From positions 32,188,651 through 32,252,650 of the forward strand of contig OX424558.1 in assembly GCA_949152475.1 (NCBI GenBank): a stretch of 64,000 bases of DNA. The letters are read 5' to 3'. Made by a program: the position numbers and the translations under genes. This document shows positions 47,181 through 60,454 of the stretch, piece after piece. Position 1 is the first letter of the stretch, and each line of letters begins with the position of its first letter. Below the pieces are notes generated by a model that saw only the letters and a program-made list of their open reading frames with translations, ran no database searches and was not told the DNA's origin. The stretch is from Terebella lapidaria (lineage: Eukaryota > Annelida > Polychaeta > Terebellida > Terebellidae).

Positions 47181-48099
47181 CGAAATAAGAATAACATGAT
47201 CATTGTCATGCTTATTAGTAAAGTATGCAAAATCGCCATAATCTGTCGAATATGATGGACAACAATCTGTTTGGAGAATTTACTAATGCCTGAAAGATAT
47301 TTTACCTGGGTTGACACATAGGCATATAATCCTCAAGGTTGACTTTTACACTATTCGAATGTGAGGTTATGAGAATTATGACCTGTTACAACTAGATTGT
47401 GTGAGGAACCTGATGATTTTAATTTCTCCGTAGTCAACGTCCCTCTCCTAAATAGTAGCACTCCTATGCCGGCAACATAATGTTGCGTTGATTTACTATT
47501 ACTAGCTAATCCCTAATAAATGTCTGTAAGAGATTCTATGGACGTGAAATCTATTAGCTACGTGGTACAATAAATCCAAAACAAATAAGCATCACAACGT
47601 CTGAATCTGAATTCTGGTATTCAAGAACCGAAAGAGTTCCACTTAGCCATCCTGCTCGACTGCTCTGTGGGAGGTGTCTGTGGATTTAGATTCCACTATG
47701 CACCTGTGGGTTCATGGAGTTTTCGAAAGTTTTCCAAATTGTTCGGAATAGTTTATACTAGATATTTATCACAGGCCTATTTACCCTGCGTCCCTTTACA
47801 TCATACAAATATTCGTCCGGATAGAGAAATAAGGAGAAAAGCACAGAAATATATAGCAGCCATTCGAGCAGCCCGTGTATGTAGTTCACATGGTCCACAA
47901 CATGAAAAGGCTGTGCCTAGAAGTGCTCATCATGTACATACATAACATATATTAATTAGATGCACAACAATTCTGTTTACCTATTTAGATGAAAGTGAAT
48001 CCCCTTTCATGTTAGTGCTTTCACCTTCGGTATTTCCTATTCTATCTATAATTGGCTCGTGATTCACCCTACAGTCCCTGCTTTGTACCAATAATTGGC
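47181..48099. other. Non-coding stretch, nothing recognised
   Basis: The only sizeable frame (47667-47945, 92 codons) contains a basic stretch (RPDREIRRKAQKYIAAIRAAR) but no known domain, and no upstream exon or splice logic is seen. Confidence 0.4.
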
Positions 48100-48260
48100 T
48101 TGGGTTCATTTACCGCTGCCGTGTGTCCCCTCCTCCATGTAATTGACCAGACATGGGGTTACTGGTAGTTACGGTTACCCTAGAGGATTATGTATACGTG
48201 ATTGATGTTCGCAGGATATACATCTGCTAGTAGGGTTCACCCTAGTCTTTGCCCTGTATC
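48100..48260. repeat. 160-bp direct repeat, right member
   Basis: Partner of 46185-46345 in the same orientation, with about 75-80% identity by eye. Confidence 0.65.
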
Positions 48261-48715
48261 CACTTCGTGACTTTTGTCATGTTTCTCTTGTCCGATATCA
48301 ACCAAATAACGCCCTATGTGTGGTTTCATTTTGCGAGGGGTCCAGAAACGATCAAGGACAAAATAAAAGCACGTGCAGGCAGTATTTGGTTTATTATATA
48401 TCTACAATAACGTTTTTCAGTATGTAAACAATGAGTTCAATTAATTAGAGCACGGTTGGAATATGGCTGGTAGCTAGGGTGGAATACGGAAGTTTATCTC
48501 CCACGCCCTACCCCCCCCCCCCCACCAGCCGGGTTACATTGAAAAATGAAGCAGCAACACGATGAGCTATATAATACATATTATTATTTGCAATATTACA
48601 TAAACACAACAATGTTATGCATTAAGATGCAGTGTGTACGGCCTGTGATTTGATGATAAAAACTCGTCCCATGTTCAGCATACTCATCCTGATGTTCAGT
48701 ATTATACAAATATTG
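48261..48715. other. Non-coding stretch with poly-C tract
   Basis: A run of thirteen Cs lies at 48511-48523. Nothing else is recognised. Confidence 0.5.
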
Positions 48716-48716
48716 A

Positions 48717-48844
48717 CTTTTGATTAGGTGAATACAAAAAATGTACGTGAAAATATGTACCTCTCGCAAAAGACATATTCACCAAGCTTGCGAGGTGAAT
48801 ATGTCTTTTACGAGAGGTACATTCACGTATTCACCTAATCAAAA
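48717..48844. mobile_element. Short hairpin element
   Basis: Two arms of 52-67 bp are inverted copies: CTTTTGATTAGGTGAATAC at the left end and its complement at the right end, with ATGTACCTCTCG and AAGACATATTCACC inside. They enclose a loop of about 8-9 bases around AAGCTTGCG. The left arm has about 16 extra bases (AAAAAATGTACGTGAAA) between the two shared blocks. No target-site duplication was resolved. It could be a foldback MITE, or the source of a long hairpin RNA if transcribed. Confidence 0.85.
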
Positions 48845-48939
48845 GTTCATATTTGTTTTATTATATAATACATGTGAAATGTTTATACAAATACTGAAGC
48901 AAAGTTTATGTATGACGTGGATGTTATGATATAAACATA

Positions 48940-50685
48940 CAGTCACCTCCGAAAGTTTGGGCCCACTTGAAAAAAATTGAGTTTTTTTCCCATTCTATGC
49001 CACTTTTGAAAGTGTTTTCAGTTGAACCCGGCCATGAGTGTAATTTTCATATTCGTCAATATGACAATAAGTATTATAGAACTCTTCTAAGAATTTAAAA
49101 TGCATTATTCAACAATTGTGTAAGGTTTAATCCACTTTACCCTAATTTTCAACAGAAATCAAAAAGAAAATTTTTTCATGAATATGGTAATCATGTCCAT
49201 AACAACATAAACGGCAAACCAAATCAGCAACAACACTGAAAAAAACAAACTGATATCAATATGACACAGTTCATACAACAATTAGTCAATTTCAATACTT
49301 AGTGTGGCCCCCTTGAGCCTAGATATAAGCCCAATCCAGGCTGGTATGGATTGCACCAAGTCCTAACACATCTCTGGAAATTCCGAAAACCATGGATGCG
49401 GTCCTCTAGTTCTGCTAGGTTGGTCTTTGACCTTGACCTTTGGGACATTTGAACAATATCTGCCCACAAGTTCTGGATGGGGCTCAGATCCGGACTTTGT
49501 GATGGCCATTGTAGCACTGATTCTGTTGGACTCTTTCCCTTCGGCGACGAGGCGAGAGCGATGGCAGGGTGTGCCAACATCCTGCATGGTGTTTTGGTCC
49601 CTATACCGGAGCACGTGCGCTGATGACACCAGGCTGTCACCCAGGATGCCCCTGGTTATTCTGTGTCCCTCTGATTGTGTGGGACAGACTGACCTCTCTG
49701 AATAGCATGCATCCCCTGACCCCACACTAAGACACCACCACCAAACTTTTCTGTCGGCGGTGATGTTCTCTGGAAAATATTCTTCATCAGCTCTGTTGTG
49801 GACATGGACCCTATTGATGTAGTAAAGGTTGAATTTAGAATCGCCCATGAATAACGCCACTGACAAAACCAGACCTCGTAATGATGACAGAAGTCAAGGC
49901 AAGACTTGCTTTGGAGCCTTGGAGTTGCTTTGGAGCCTTTTGCTTTGGAGTGAGTTTAGGCTTCCATCTGGCCATTATGACATTCGAACCGGCTGCTTTC
50001 AGCGGTTGGCGAACTATTGTTCGAGAAGCATGAACACCATGGTAGCTCCAAAGTGCTCTGAACTCAAGAACAGTGCCATGTCTGTTCTGCTCACAGTGAC
50101 GTACCAGGAGCCGGCCATCCCTGGCAGTGGGTACAGCAGGTTTCGCGATCTTGGGCGGTCTCCAACATCTCCCGCTCTTACGTATCAGGCTATAGCAAGG
50201 TTCACTCTCTTGCAGGAGTACCCATCTTCGGCTGCTATAGCCCTCCGCCTCTTCCTGTGCTTTTGAAGTCCGCACATCTGGATCGCTCAAATCCGTTCAG
50301 CTCAGCCATGGTCAGGAACATGTTGCACTGATAATTTTTCAGAACCCAATTTATAACATCATTGTCGATCAATAAATGTGTTGTCAGTAGAGTGATATGA
50401 AAAACAAGCTTGTGAAATGATTTGTGAAAGTCAATGGTTTGTTTGCACAATTTTATGATGGTGTTTTGGATACTGTGATTTACATTACTTCCAACATTTT
50501 TACATTGAAAGTCACAGTATGGACATTTTATTGTTTCCTATGGGAACTGAAACTATGCTTCTTGATCATGTTCATAAATACTAGCTATATTACGATTTTG
50601 TTTTATGAATATCATGGCCAGAACACAATGCGCATGCCATGAAATTGAACTCCTGTGGGTGGGCCCAAAAGTTTGGAGGTGACTG
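48940..50685 (-). mobile_element. Tc1/mariner element with complete ends
   Basis: Terminal inverted repeats of 27 bp match at 24 positions: CAGTCACCTCC at 48940 and its complement ending at 50685, both followed inward by TTTGGGCCCAC-type words. TA dinucleotides flank both ends (48938-48939 and 50686-50687), the target-site duplication of this superfamily. The 1746-bp length fits a full Tc1 element carrying one transposase gene, here on the minus strand and broken. Confidence 0.95.
49299..50290 (-). pseudogene. Tc1-type transposase, inactivated
   Basis: Read on the minus strand from about 50290. The DNA-binding half keeps a Tc1-like segment (SNVIMARWKPKLTP) in one frame. The catalytic half begins with ALFMGDSKFNL, where the family normally has FSDESKFNL, so the first catalytic aspartate appears replaced by glycine. 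A second-aspartate region (MQDVGTPCHRSR) is in that frame. The third segment, WPSQSPDLSPIQNLW, lies in another frame and has Q where the catalytic glutamate (PIENLW) is expected. Stops and at least one frameshift break the gene. The protein would normally cut and paste the element at TA sites; this copy cannot. Family is certain, and catalytic substitutions are inferred from alignment by eye. Confidence 0.9.
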
Positions 50686-50689
50686 TAAT

Positions 50690-53600
50690 ACATCTATCAT
50701 GTGTTGATTCGAATGAGTACTACGCCAGTAACGCATTTAAATACCAATTTGATGTCAAGATTTCAAGAACACAAACGAGGAATGGTTTCTGAAACAAGCT
50801 TATTCAATTCACCATATCACTAGATACGCGATACTAGTAACAGAAAAAAAAACACGAAAAAGCATTTGAATTGTTCTTTGGCGAGAGGTACAAAATTTGA
50901 CCGGTTGGTCTGGTGAATATGCACTTTTATGCATAGAGCGTGACCAGCTTTTAACCAATGACAACGTCGGGATTCTTAGTAGTATATAATAATAGGATGA
51001 TCCTGATGCCTTAGTCAAATCACTAGGCATGAACGATGACGCTTCCAAAAAGACACATAAAAAACAACAACGAAATCCCTCTCGCCTTGAAGTGAGTGCG
51101 TTCATGGTCAAGACAATAGTGTGACATTTCCTTCCAGTGCAGTTTGACAATGTGAAGTGTTGTATCTTAGTCATAAACTAAGGTGGTGTTATCTACGACA
51201 ACATTGTCAACCATTGATTTCATGCAGGTGAGTTTTTTCACCAAGCGCTAAAATTCTCAGGATCCAATTGCACGTTTTCCACTTTGGTAGATATCCATGA
51301 TCTTTTAGACCATGGTACACGATGAAAACTCCACAAACCATGTGCTGGAGCATGAATCAATCCAGTCCCACTCACTCGGCAATAGAAAAATTTACAAGTG
51401 ATGAAGATGAAGACCATATGTGTGTGTTTCTATGTGTATTTAATATTATCGTTCTCACCGTGAATCATAGAGAACCAGCTAATAGGCCTATTAAGGAACG
51501 TGTGTTGGTATCAGATATAATTTTGCTTCTATTAAACAATTGCACGGAATGGGGAATACTGTTTCCAGAATCTATTCTGTCATGCCCATATATGTCACAA
51601 AGCTCGCACACACAAGTGATGAATGATTATATACATACGTGTATAAAACAATCAACTACTGGTCACCGCCAACCTAAGTAGATCAAAAGTTCTCAGCAAC
51701 ATTCTGCTACGAAATCAACACAAAACTTTGAATGATCTGACTGATAGCAGTAACGTACGGGAAAACGAATGAATCATTTAGTCACATGTTCTTCTTCTGA
51801 AATAGTTCCCACATGTCAGATACGTTCCTACAGTGCGACACATTCAGTCACACTATTGTGAACATGATACATGTATGAACCAAACAGGGAATTTTCACAT
51901 TCAAAATGTATGAGGATATCTAAAGTACAAAATGTGACCAATGTTTTAACGATTTTGTAGCAATGTACACTCAGAAGTTCGATAAGGACCTCGGAATTTC
52001 GAGGTTATAAACTAGGGATAAATACGGATTCTCATTCAAAGTGAAGATAAAAAATAACTCATTTGTTGGCCTCCCAGCACCCCTACACTCATCCCGCTCC
52101 AGCACAGACGTCACAAATACAGACATCGTTGATATCCGAGCCAAGTCATCCCGCGAGTGGGGAAAAATACCTCACGAACTGGAAAAATACCTCTTGATGG
52201 GGGAAATGCGGTACAGACAGAGAGCATTTCTAGGTGAATGGTTAAATTGTAGATATACGGTTGTATGATGTATATGTTTAAAAAATGGCTGCTTTATCAC
52301 TACACCCTGTAATGTTTTTGACTTCATTTCCATGTCAAGTCACTTACCGTCATGTTCAATCATGCTCAAATATGGTGACAAATAGTTCCTGACATGAAAT
52401 ACTACAATCCGTAGCAGACATGAGTTCACACAGTATCATTAATCATCATTACGTTTGAAACTACATGAAAAACCCCAGACGACACAGGACCTCAATGTGT
52501 TTGAGTCAATTAATCTTGTGAACGTTTTTCGATAGATGTCTGGTGATATGGCAATGAAACAAGAAGAGTGAACTCAATGTTCAGTTGCATGTCATGATTG
52601 TAAGCATTTTAAGTGACTATAAGTCAATATACATAAGTGACATAGTTTGATATCAAAGGTTAGCGTAATAGTATTCACGCCCTGAGTACATATTGCATGA
52701 AGTTCTCAACATCCATTCCTTTCTGCCATTTCTTATCAAAGCATTTTGAATTTTTTAGTTCAAGGGTGTCTATGGAAAACGTAATTGAAATATTACACGA
52801 CCGTGTAGGTACAGGATGAGCTTTTTTCATGGGTTCATGATGCACTCTTTATAATGAGATAAACTAATAGTGTCAAGGCCAGGATTCCACTTTTACCTCG
52901 ATGATGTTCATCATACAACTACATTACATGGATCTTTTTGCACTCAAATATAGAAATAATGTTATACAAATTATTCGATGTACATATACGTATTTCCCAT
53001 AATAACATCAGATATGTGAGGCTTTGCAAATGACCAGAACTGTGATTTGCTATATTTTGCTATATTCATTCATAGAATATGTTGAAATTAATAAATGTAT
53101 CCAATGCAGGTGTGCAGGTACATTCATGCATTTGCTAGTGTTATGTTACACATAATAGATGGAGTGGTGAATTTTCTTTTAGAATGCAAAGCGCAGGCTC
53201 ATACATTTGGTAATTGCCAGTTATTCATAAACTACTGGAGGTGACAAATTCCTTGTCAACAGATTGAAAAGTGTGTTTTTGCTACTGTGCTTGATGAGTT
53301 TTTCGTCAACTCATGTTGTTTTGTTGTCATTTAACGGATTTTTCTACATTACAAGCGTCCTGTTATGTTACACAATGTCAAAAAAAAAACACCGCATCTG
53401 CAAGTGACATCCTGAGGGATGAAATCCCTGGTTCATGCCAAAGACACATCTACCACGAGTCTGTATGGTAGTGGCGATGAAAGCATGAGGAGTGATGCTA
53501 ATCTGCATATAGATTGTGTCACTCGTCATTACGGAAATGAGGTGTTGATCTTATTTTAATTATCGTCAGTGATAACCAATTCACAAAACTTGCCACCGAG

Positions 53601-55599
53601 TGGGTGATTAATTTATCAGGAATAATTGGGCTTCTTCGGTGATAGAAGTAAACTGGAAAATATCACATTATATTGGAATAGAATAGTCTATCCATTGTAT
53701 TGATTTGACGTTGTTGGTTTTTCTCCAACTTTTCTCGTCTGGCATATATTGGTTTGTTTTTTTACCAAGCACGACTCAACCTATATGAAATCGTACATCT
53801 CTGTAAAGTTGAATTAGATCTACAAGCAAAATGAAGCCCACTAATGTATTGTGTGTGTACCAATAAAGTGAAAAATGAACCCAGGGATGCAGTTGATGAA
53901 AAATTTTCATGGGAGACACGATTCTCCCGTTGTTCAAACAAATACATGGATCGTCGTACTGTAAAACAAACAGCAACTGATGAAACCATCCAACGAATCT
54001 GTCCAGTTTATTGTGGATTATATCACAACCTTGGGTCTTATCGAGTTCCGCCACATCACCCCATGTACACGGTTATCCTAGAAATGTCGACCATCAAGAT
54101 GGAAAATTGATATTGATATGATATGCGTCGTTCAAAAGTAAACTTGTGATGTTTTAATGTGACAAAACCAATGCTGCTGTTGTTTAACTGTTTTACATTC
54201 TGTACTAAAATACAACTAAGGTATGTATCATGTGTTTAGTTTGGTCCATTTTAAAAAGTTATGAGTTACTGGTGTGTATGTGCAATACACCACAGGATGG
54301 ACGTGACATGTTCTACGTGCATGGAACTAACGGATTCGGGAAACAAACAAAATGTATCTGGCTATGCAAAGATGCTTCGAATACTTAACTCTGATTGATT
54401 TTTTCTATCAGTCCATCACTACTTCAATCCAATTTTCAATCCAGCCTTTATTATGTTCATTCAATAATACCCTCTGCATATAATGCTTCAAAAATATTTT
54501 CAAAATTCTCATACTTTTTTTTATAAGCATTAAGCAGTAAACAATACAATGTCTGACAACAATCTTTAAAAACAACGAGGAATAATTATTTATTATTCAT
54601 GGATGTCATTTCCAACTGTGGTGTGAATCACCTGACTATGAGCACCTTATTTCAGACGGGAATGTATTGACGGTCATACATCATACGTCTCTGAACATGT
54701 CACTAGGCATTGGACTGATTTATGTGCAATCCACGAGCGAATAAAGTGATACAATCTATAGACAATCTCTCAAATGACGTGATTTGTCAGGGATGAATTC
54801 ACATAGTCTATTTTCGTTGACTTTGATGGACGTTAATTCATCAGCGGAAAAGTGAATCAGTAAGCACAATCCCCCATATATATAATCTAACAACGCATGA
54901 TGTAGTTTACAGCATTTGCAATTCACACGACATGAAAGCACAAATTGAGTGACAAATTGTATTACAAAGATTGAAGCCATGAAAGGAGAAGGAAAAATCC
55001 GATTGATGTGTGAGATACAACTAGGTGTGAAATAAGGTCCAATGGAAATCAGAATCAATGGGCCTCGCTGAGCAGGCTTAAATTTAGCAGTAATAGCAAT
55101 AGGACTATGTTTCCTTTTCAAGTTAATATCATCATTCTGCAAGATCATGTTAAATGAAGTAACGCAAAAACTAGTCAAGGTCTAAAGATGCCTTGGGGCA
55201 TTTGGATAGAAAATCATGCATCTCCACCACTAGCGAGGAAAGACAATGTTCATTTTTGACTATGAGTCCATGTCACTCTACTGAGATTGGGCAATATAAA
55301 ATATGGTGATTCAGTGGAAATTGTTCGAACTGAAGTTGAATTTCACCCAACATAACTCCGCGAAATGTTTGGTTATGTCATCGAGTCTGCAAATAACCCC
55401 CGCTTCACTAAACATGTTTTCCTAGGGCCACAAGTCCGAAGATATTTTCTGTGTCACTCTACGATGCACCGTTTCCGAGACATGGCTGATGATGAAAAAT
55501 GCTGGCTCATCAAAATAAAAATTTGGCCCAGGGATAAGTTCACCCAACATAATGCCATGAGTCTAAAAATTATGTCCATTTCGCTCTATTTTAATCTAT
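50690..55599. other. Long stretch without recognised features
   Basis: No domain-bearing frame, RNA gene, terminal repeat or close relation to other parts of the window was recognised. The largest frames (51322-51681, 119 codons plus; 54756-55178, 140 codons minus; 50809-51174, 121 codons minus) have no recognisable motif and lack splice or neighbour support. A piece near 50880 (GCGAGAGGTACA ... GGTGAATATGCAC) recalls half of the hairpin at 48717-48844. Unique host DNA or old repeats are both possible. Confidence 0.45.
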
Positions 55600-55698
55600 T
55601 TAATCCCCCATTTAAGGTCGAAAATGTGGGGGTCATCAGTGTCACGAATATGTGACATGTTGTTTACCATATTATTCCCGTAGCAGGCTTCATGTTAT

Positions 55699-56390
55699 TG
55701 TTGAGCAGTGGCAAGTCCCACTGCGGGTAGTGCCCGAAGAGTGAAGTATTCTAGTGTGTGTTATTTCAGAGTTGAGTTTAGTTATATGTATATTATTTCA
55801 GTGGAACTCGTGGCAGCGCAATGTATATATGTTATTGCATTCATTTGGTTAATCCTGTTGTGCTTGTTCACGCCTGGTGACCGCAGACGCTCACTAGGAT
55901 ATATAAACTCGAGGCTAATTTGTGTTTGTTATAATGCAACCGGGAGCTCAGCGACTGCACCAGACAGAGGCAGTAGTGATAGTGCGAGGCAGTGCTATGT
56001 GATATTACCAGTATTATGTGAATTGTGTGGAGGACTTGACACTTTCACCGTGAGTACATGTATATATGTTGGTTTTTATCGATAGGTCGGGGATAGGGTA
56101 AGATAGTTAGGTGGGTTAGGACATGTTGTGCTATTTGTTCGATTTATTTAGCTTCAGGGTCGGGAACCCGATATGATATAACAGACGTTGTGACAGACGC
56201 CTAGGACAGGGCTGAACTAGAGAGCCGACAACAGACGTATACATACGGGGAAGAACTACGTGGGAAAACTCAAGTCGGGTCGCCGCTAACCTCCAAGCAA
56301 CGCGGGAGCGTCTAGTACAGCAGTTCAAGATTGAAATTATTGTAACGGGAGCAGTGTTGCTCGCAGCGCTATTTTAATATTACACAGCTG
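55699..56390 (+). promoter_or_regulatory. TATA-containing segment, right copy
   Basis: Copy of 100-780 with TATATAAA at 55900-55907. The same caveats apply: solo LTR or promoter is only a guess. Confidence 0.25.
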
Positions 56391-57951
56391 TCATTTATTG
56401 TACATATTGTCTACTTATTAAACGTTTAAAAATTATATTTGGTTGTCCGAGTTAGTTGTTTGTCCAATATATGAGTCTGAGTGAATTAGGTACCAAGAGG
56501 TGCTTTATATGTCTGACCCGTCACAGAATATCGTGACAATTAGCTTCAATATTAATAACTAAATCTGAACGTGCGAGGGTCTGCAATCTACGATTGTCTC
56601 GTTATTCTTGAAATAGTATTTGCTAATTGGCAGTGCTTGTTATTTGCGGTTTTCCATTCTCCATTTTTGTATATCATGTAATCTAGGGAGGCAAATCAGC
56701 CTAGTTTGGTGATAAAGGCACCAAATGATAATTATGCATTGTCGGTGATCAAGATACACATTTTCAGGGTAATATTGGATTGCACCAGCAGCTCTATTAT
56801 TTGAGGCAATATCAGCATCATGTATTATTTTTTCACTGAACTGAATGCTCTATCCAATGTTAGATATTGGAAATCACTGCCCTAATGTAGGCCTATACTT
56901 ATTTCCTGGGCCATAGTGAAAATTGGCATCACACCATTGGAGTTTGTGTTCAAAGTGTGTGATAAGGTAAACAATATGGTGTGACAGTACATTGATATCC
57001 AAGTAAATTTGTTTTAACAAATTGACTTGATCAAATCGGGTTTTGTGCTTGATTTCAACTGGGTACGTGAAATGATAGTTGTTATCATTGTAATTCGTTG
57101 GACAGATGACATTATTGGATTTTATTCATATCAAAATCATCAATCATTTTCATGCATGGGTGAATGATTGACTGTTGAGAGTCACACACAAAACGACATA
57201 TTGGTTTCTGACGTCAACGTCAATCATACATTGAACCATTTTCACAGCATGTTTAATTAATGTTAACCCACTTTTTGCCACATTTATAGCGGGTGCACTA
57301 CTTGGTTCGGAGATCTACATATATCAGATATGACCCCATATATCACCAGTTTGTGTCATTTCTAAGATACAGGAGATGTGGTCCAAAACCCATTGACATT
57401 GCATTGCCTCTGTTATGGCATCCTCATCCTCCACATTTTCATTTTAAGAGTTTATGGTCAATATTTCTGAAATTTTGAACAAGAGTAATAAAAATGTTTC
57501 AAGTGGAATGTATATATCGACCTACTACCACCAATACAACTATATTTTGATGATGCCAAAAGCAAATATAAAAAAGATAATTTTTTTGGTATTTATGATC
57601 AAATGCTGACACCCAAAGACTACTCAAATATAAATAGGATCAAATACTTACACCCAAAGGCATACTTAAATATAGTTCAAATATACAACCTTATGCAACA
57701 GGTGTATGACAAGACAATTCGAAAGGCCTGTCAGGGTGTGGTGGACACTTTGGACACTTTTCCCGTTATAATGGAGCTGTCTCAGCTGTCCATATGCTTA
57801 CTCCTAGAATGCTTCAACACAGAGCTTTTCCACAATGGATATTTCCACATTCAAATAGTTTTAATACAGCGATCTGAGGTTTTAATTTTGATATTCAATG
57901 ACCTTGAAATGTCAAAAGGGAAGTTGCATGAGAAAAACTACGGTTTTGCAA
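56391..57951. repeat. Non-coding flank and R1 module, right copy
   Basis: Corresponds to 781-2340 with scattered substitutions. R1 occupies about 56940-57951. Confidence 0.75.
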
Positions 57952-58181
57952 CCGCCTCTGTGGCCGAGTGGATGGGACCGGTGGCTCTTGAAGCAACGAA
58001 GCTCAGAGGCGGTAGGTGACGCGGGTTCGATCCCCGTCACCGGCACAAAGTAGGTGGAGTTTTCATCCTGGCAACGCAAAGGTTTCTTCATTCGAATGTG
58101 CTTTCCAAATTCTAAATTGTCACCCGACGGGGGATGGGGAAGACAGGCAGAATTGCCTATCATCATGGACCGTCGTTAAAG
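57952..58181 (+). mobile_element. tRNA-derived SINE, right copy
   Basis: Copy of 2341-2570 with both polymerase III boxes unchanged (A box at 57961-57971). Presence in both copies shows the SINE was inserted before the duplication. Confidence 0.7.
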
Positions 58182-58902
58182 TCATAGTAGCAAGGTACCA
58201 TTATATGATTTTATTCCTGTTCACATAAAGGCATTGTTGACATTTGGTGATGAAAAACGTGTTCGCGTTAATTGGTAACTAATAACAGCGACATATAATG
58301 GAATATATTGAGCCAGTATTGCAATCGCCTTCTCCAGCCGATGAGAGAAATAGCTTCGGCAATTTCCGTAATCGTGACGTCAGTTGAGGCAGAATGTGCT
58401 TTGATGGCTGGCCAAAAACGTAAAGTACGTAATTTGTTGGCCAGCTCGAAGCAGGGAAAATCACCTCAAAATGCATGCTATTCAACAGAAAACACGCAAA
58501 AACCAGCAAATACTGGACATCTTGCAGTTCAACAAACCTCCGTTCTGGGTGAATAACTAGTACTGATTCTAAATATCAAGACAAGGAATGCCGTATTTCT
58601 GCCATCTCACCCCTTCACTTGAATTGTCAAACATAGACCAGGGGAATGAATTTGCGACATGCAGTTTATCTTGCTGGCTACATGTTCTATCAGGCCTGCC
58701 TCAACTGACGTCACAAACCACGTGACCCACACTAAAATCAGGATCAAAATCTTCGGCAATTTACGGAGGGAGTGCCTATTTGGTTCAATATCTCTAAACC
58801 CATTGATTGTAATTGTAAAATTCGTTCGAATTTATGGAAAACTATTCATAATAGACTAAATGAAAAGCACTTTCATCGGCATGCTACTAGGTCTTTAAAT
58901 AA
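58178..58902. repeat. 0.7-kb repeat, copy 2
   Basis: Copy of 2567-3260 including the 31-bp segment (TTGACATTTGGTGATG...) shared with the 46-kb copy. Confidence 0.85.
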
Positions 58903-60454
58903 ATCTGATTATATTATTATTATAAACTAGCATTTTGTGGCTTAATAGTATACATTTCTCTGTTAAACCCTCTTAGCCGTTGATTAATTTTGTTGTTCCA
59001 ACTGCTCAATATTTCACCCTTCCAACATCCCCGCTCCTAGCCTCCCATGATATATTCGAGATTTTCATAGATGGTACAGTGGTAAATCAGTATCAGAACC
59101 AGATATCATAAATCAGGGGAAAAACTTGCCTGTTTATTCAACTCCTAGTAGGTTTCATAACATGTAGTTGGTAGCATAACGTGCACAGTAAACCAACATT
59201 TTATTTCAACCTTATAGTTGAACAATAATTTAACACGATCAGGGACTCTATAGTCTATTTGCCAACCACACTCATGATAAGATGGTGAAATGCATTCGTG
59301 GATATGTCCACGTGGGTTCTTTTTAAAAAAGCACACCAGAACTTTTCTGCATGTTTGTTCCAAAGGTGAGTCTCTATCTCATCGAACATGTCACATTCAG
59401 TACAATGTGTTAAAACTTCAACTGTACATGTTCAAACAACAAATAAAATTTGAATATGGTTTTGTGTGTGTGATTTATTTAAGCAGTGTACCATGGTGCA
59501 ATAAATAATTTTCTCGTTTGGTCATTCTGTTACTGTATAGCAGCCTATATTTCGTATGGTACCATATAAAAAATTATGTGAAAACATGTTAATAATAGAA
59601 CCTTCCTATCAAATATCACACGTTTCAAATAAGAGGATTTTGGTGTCTTCTGTCGTTACCTGTAATAATATGATTATGTACGGCGAGCTCGGGGAGTCTG
59701 GAGACATTGCACATTGATGATTTCAAGCCACATGAAGCCGGATGAGTTGGAGCAATGAACGCAATAATATTGGCATACTTGCTTGTACAAATTTCAATGG
59801 CCACGTGGCAATATATTTACCTGGAATCAATACATCAAAACAAGTCTACTCAATGTACATGTATTTATCATTCGAGGTTTTCCATTGTACGTTCGTATAC
59901 ATGTATCAATGCCTTGTTATTCAATGATATATATGATTCCACGCCATCAAAACATGTATTAGGTAATATATAAGATAATACACAGACGTGTAACTCATAA
60001 TAAATGATGGACACAATGATAGAATGGCATGATTGCAGTATGTGTGTTCATGTTGGACTAATTTACATGCTTCATCAATGCTGGTAAAATAGCTGAGTTC
60101 ATTTCTGGGATGGTGTCGGTGGCAAGTGAGGTTCTCCCACAATCTCAATACCGGATATTTCCCATTGGATATACATTGAATACCATGATGCCCAACGACT
60201 ATCAAATACAGAATACCAGATTCGTATGTGAATAGTATGTATTACATTTCCACAAGACGTGATCAAAATAAAATGTATTCATTCCATTGCAACAATTTGA
60301 TCGATGAAATGGTTTACCAGACCTCGAGATCATCGTATCCTAGATTCAAAAGGAAGAGGACAACGATATTTAGTGCAGAAAGAGACTGCTTCAAGTACAA
60401 TTGTGTGGCGTACCCTTGAAACCGAGACAGTTTTACAGTGGACATCCCAAACAG
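58903..60454. other. Non-coding stretch, right copy, including R2
   Basis: Corresponds to 3261-4814. R2 lies at about 58927-59017. No gene is recognised. Confidence 0.5.

Noticed and set aside
49829..50266. 145-codon plus-strand frame
   Set aside because: It is antisense to the broken Tc1 transposase.
51322..51681. 119-codon frame in the otherwise empty 50.7-55.6 kb stretch
   Set aside because: No recognisable domain; its length is compatible with chance in this amount of sequence.
53762..54110. Overlapping frames on both strands (75-92 codons)
   Set aside because: They overlap each other in opposite directions and none has a motif.
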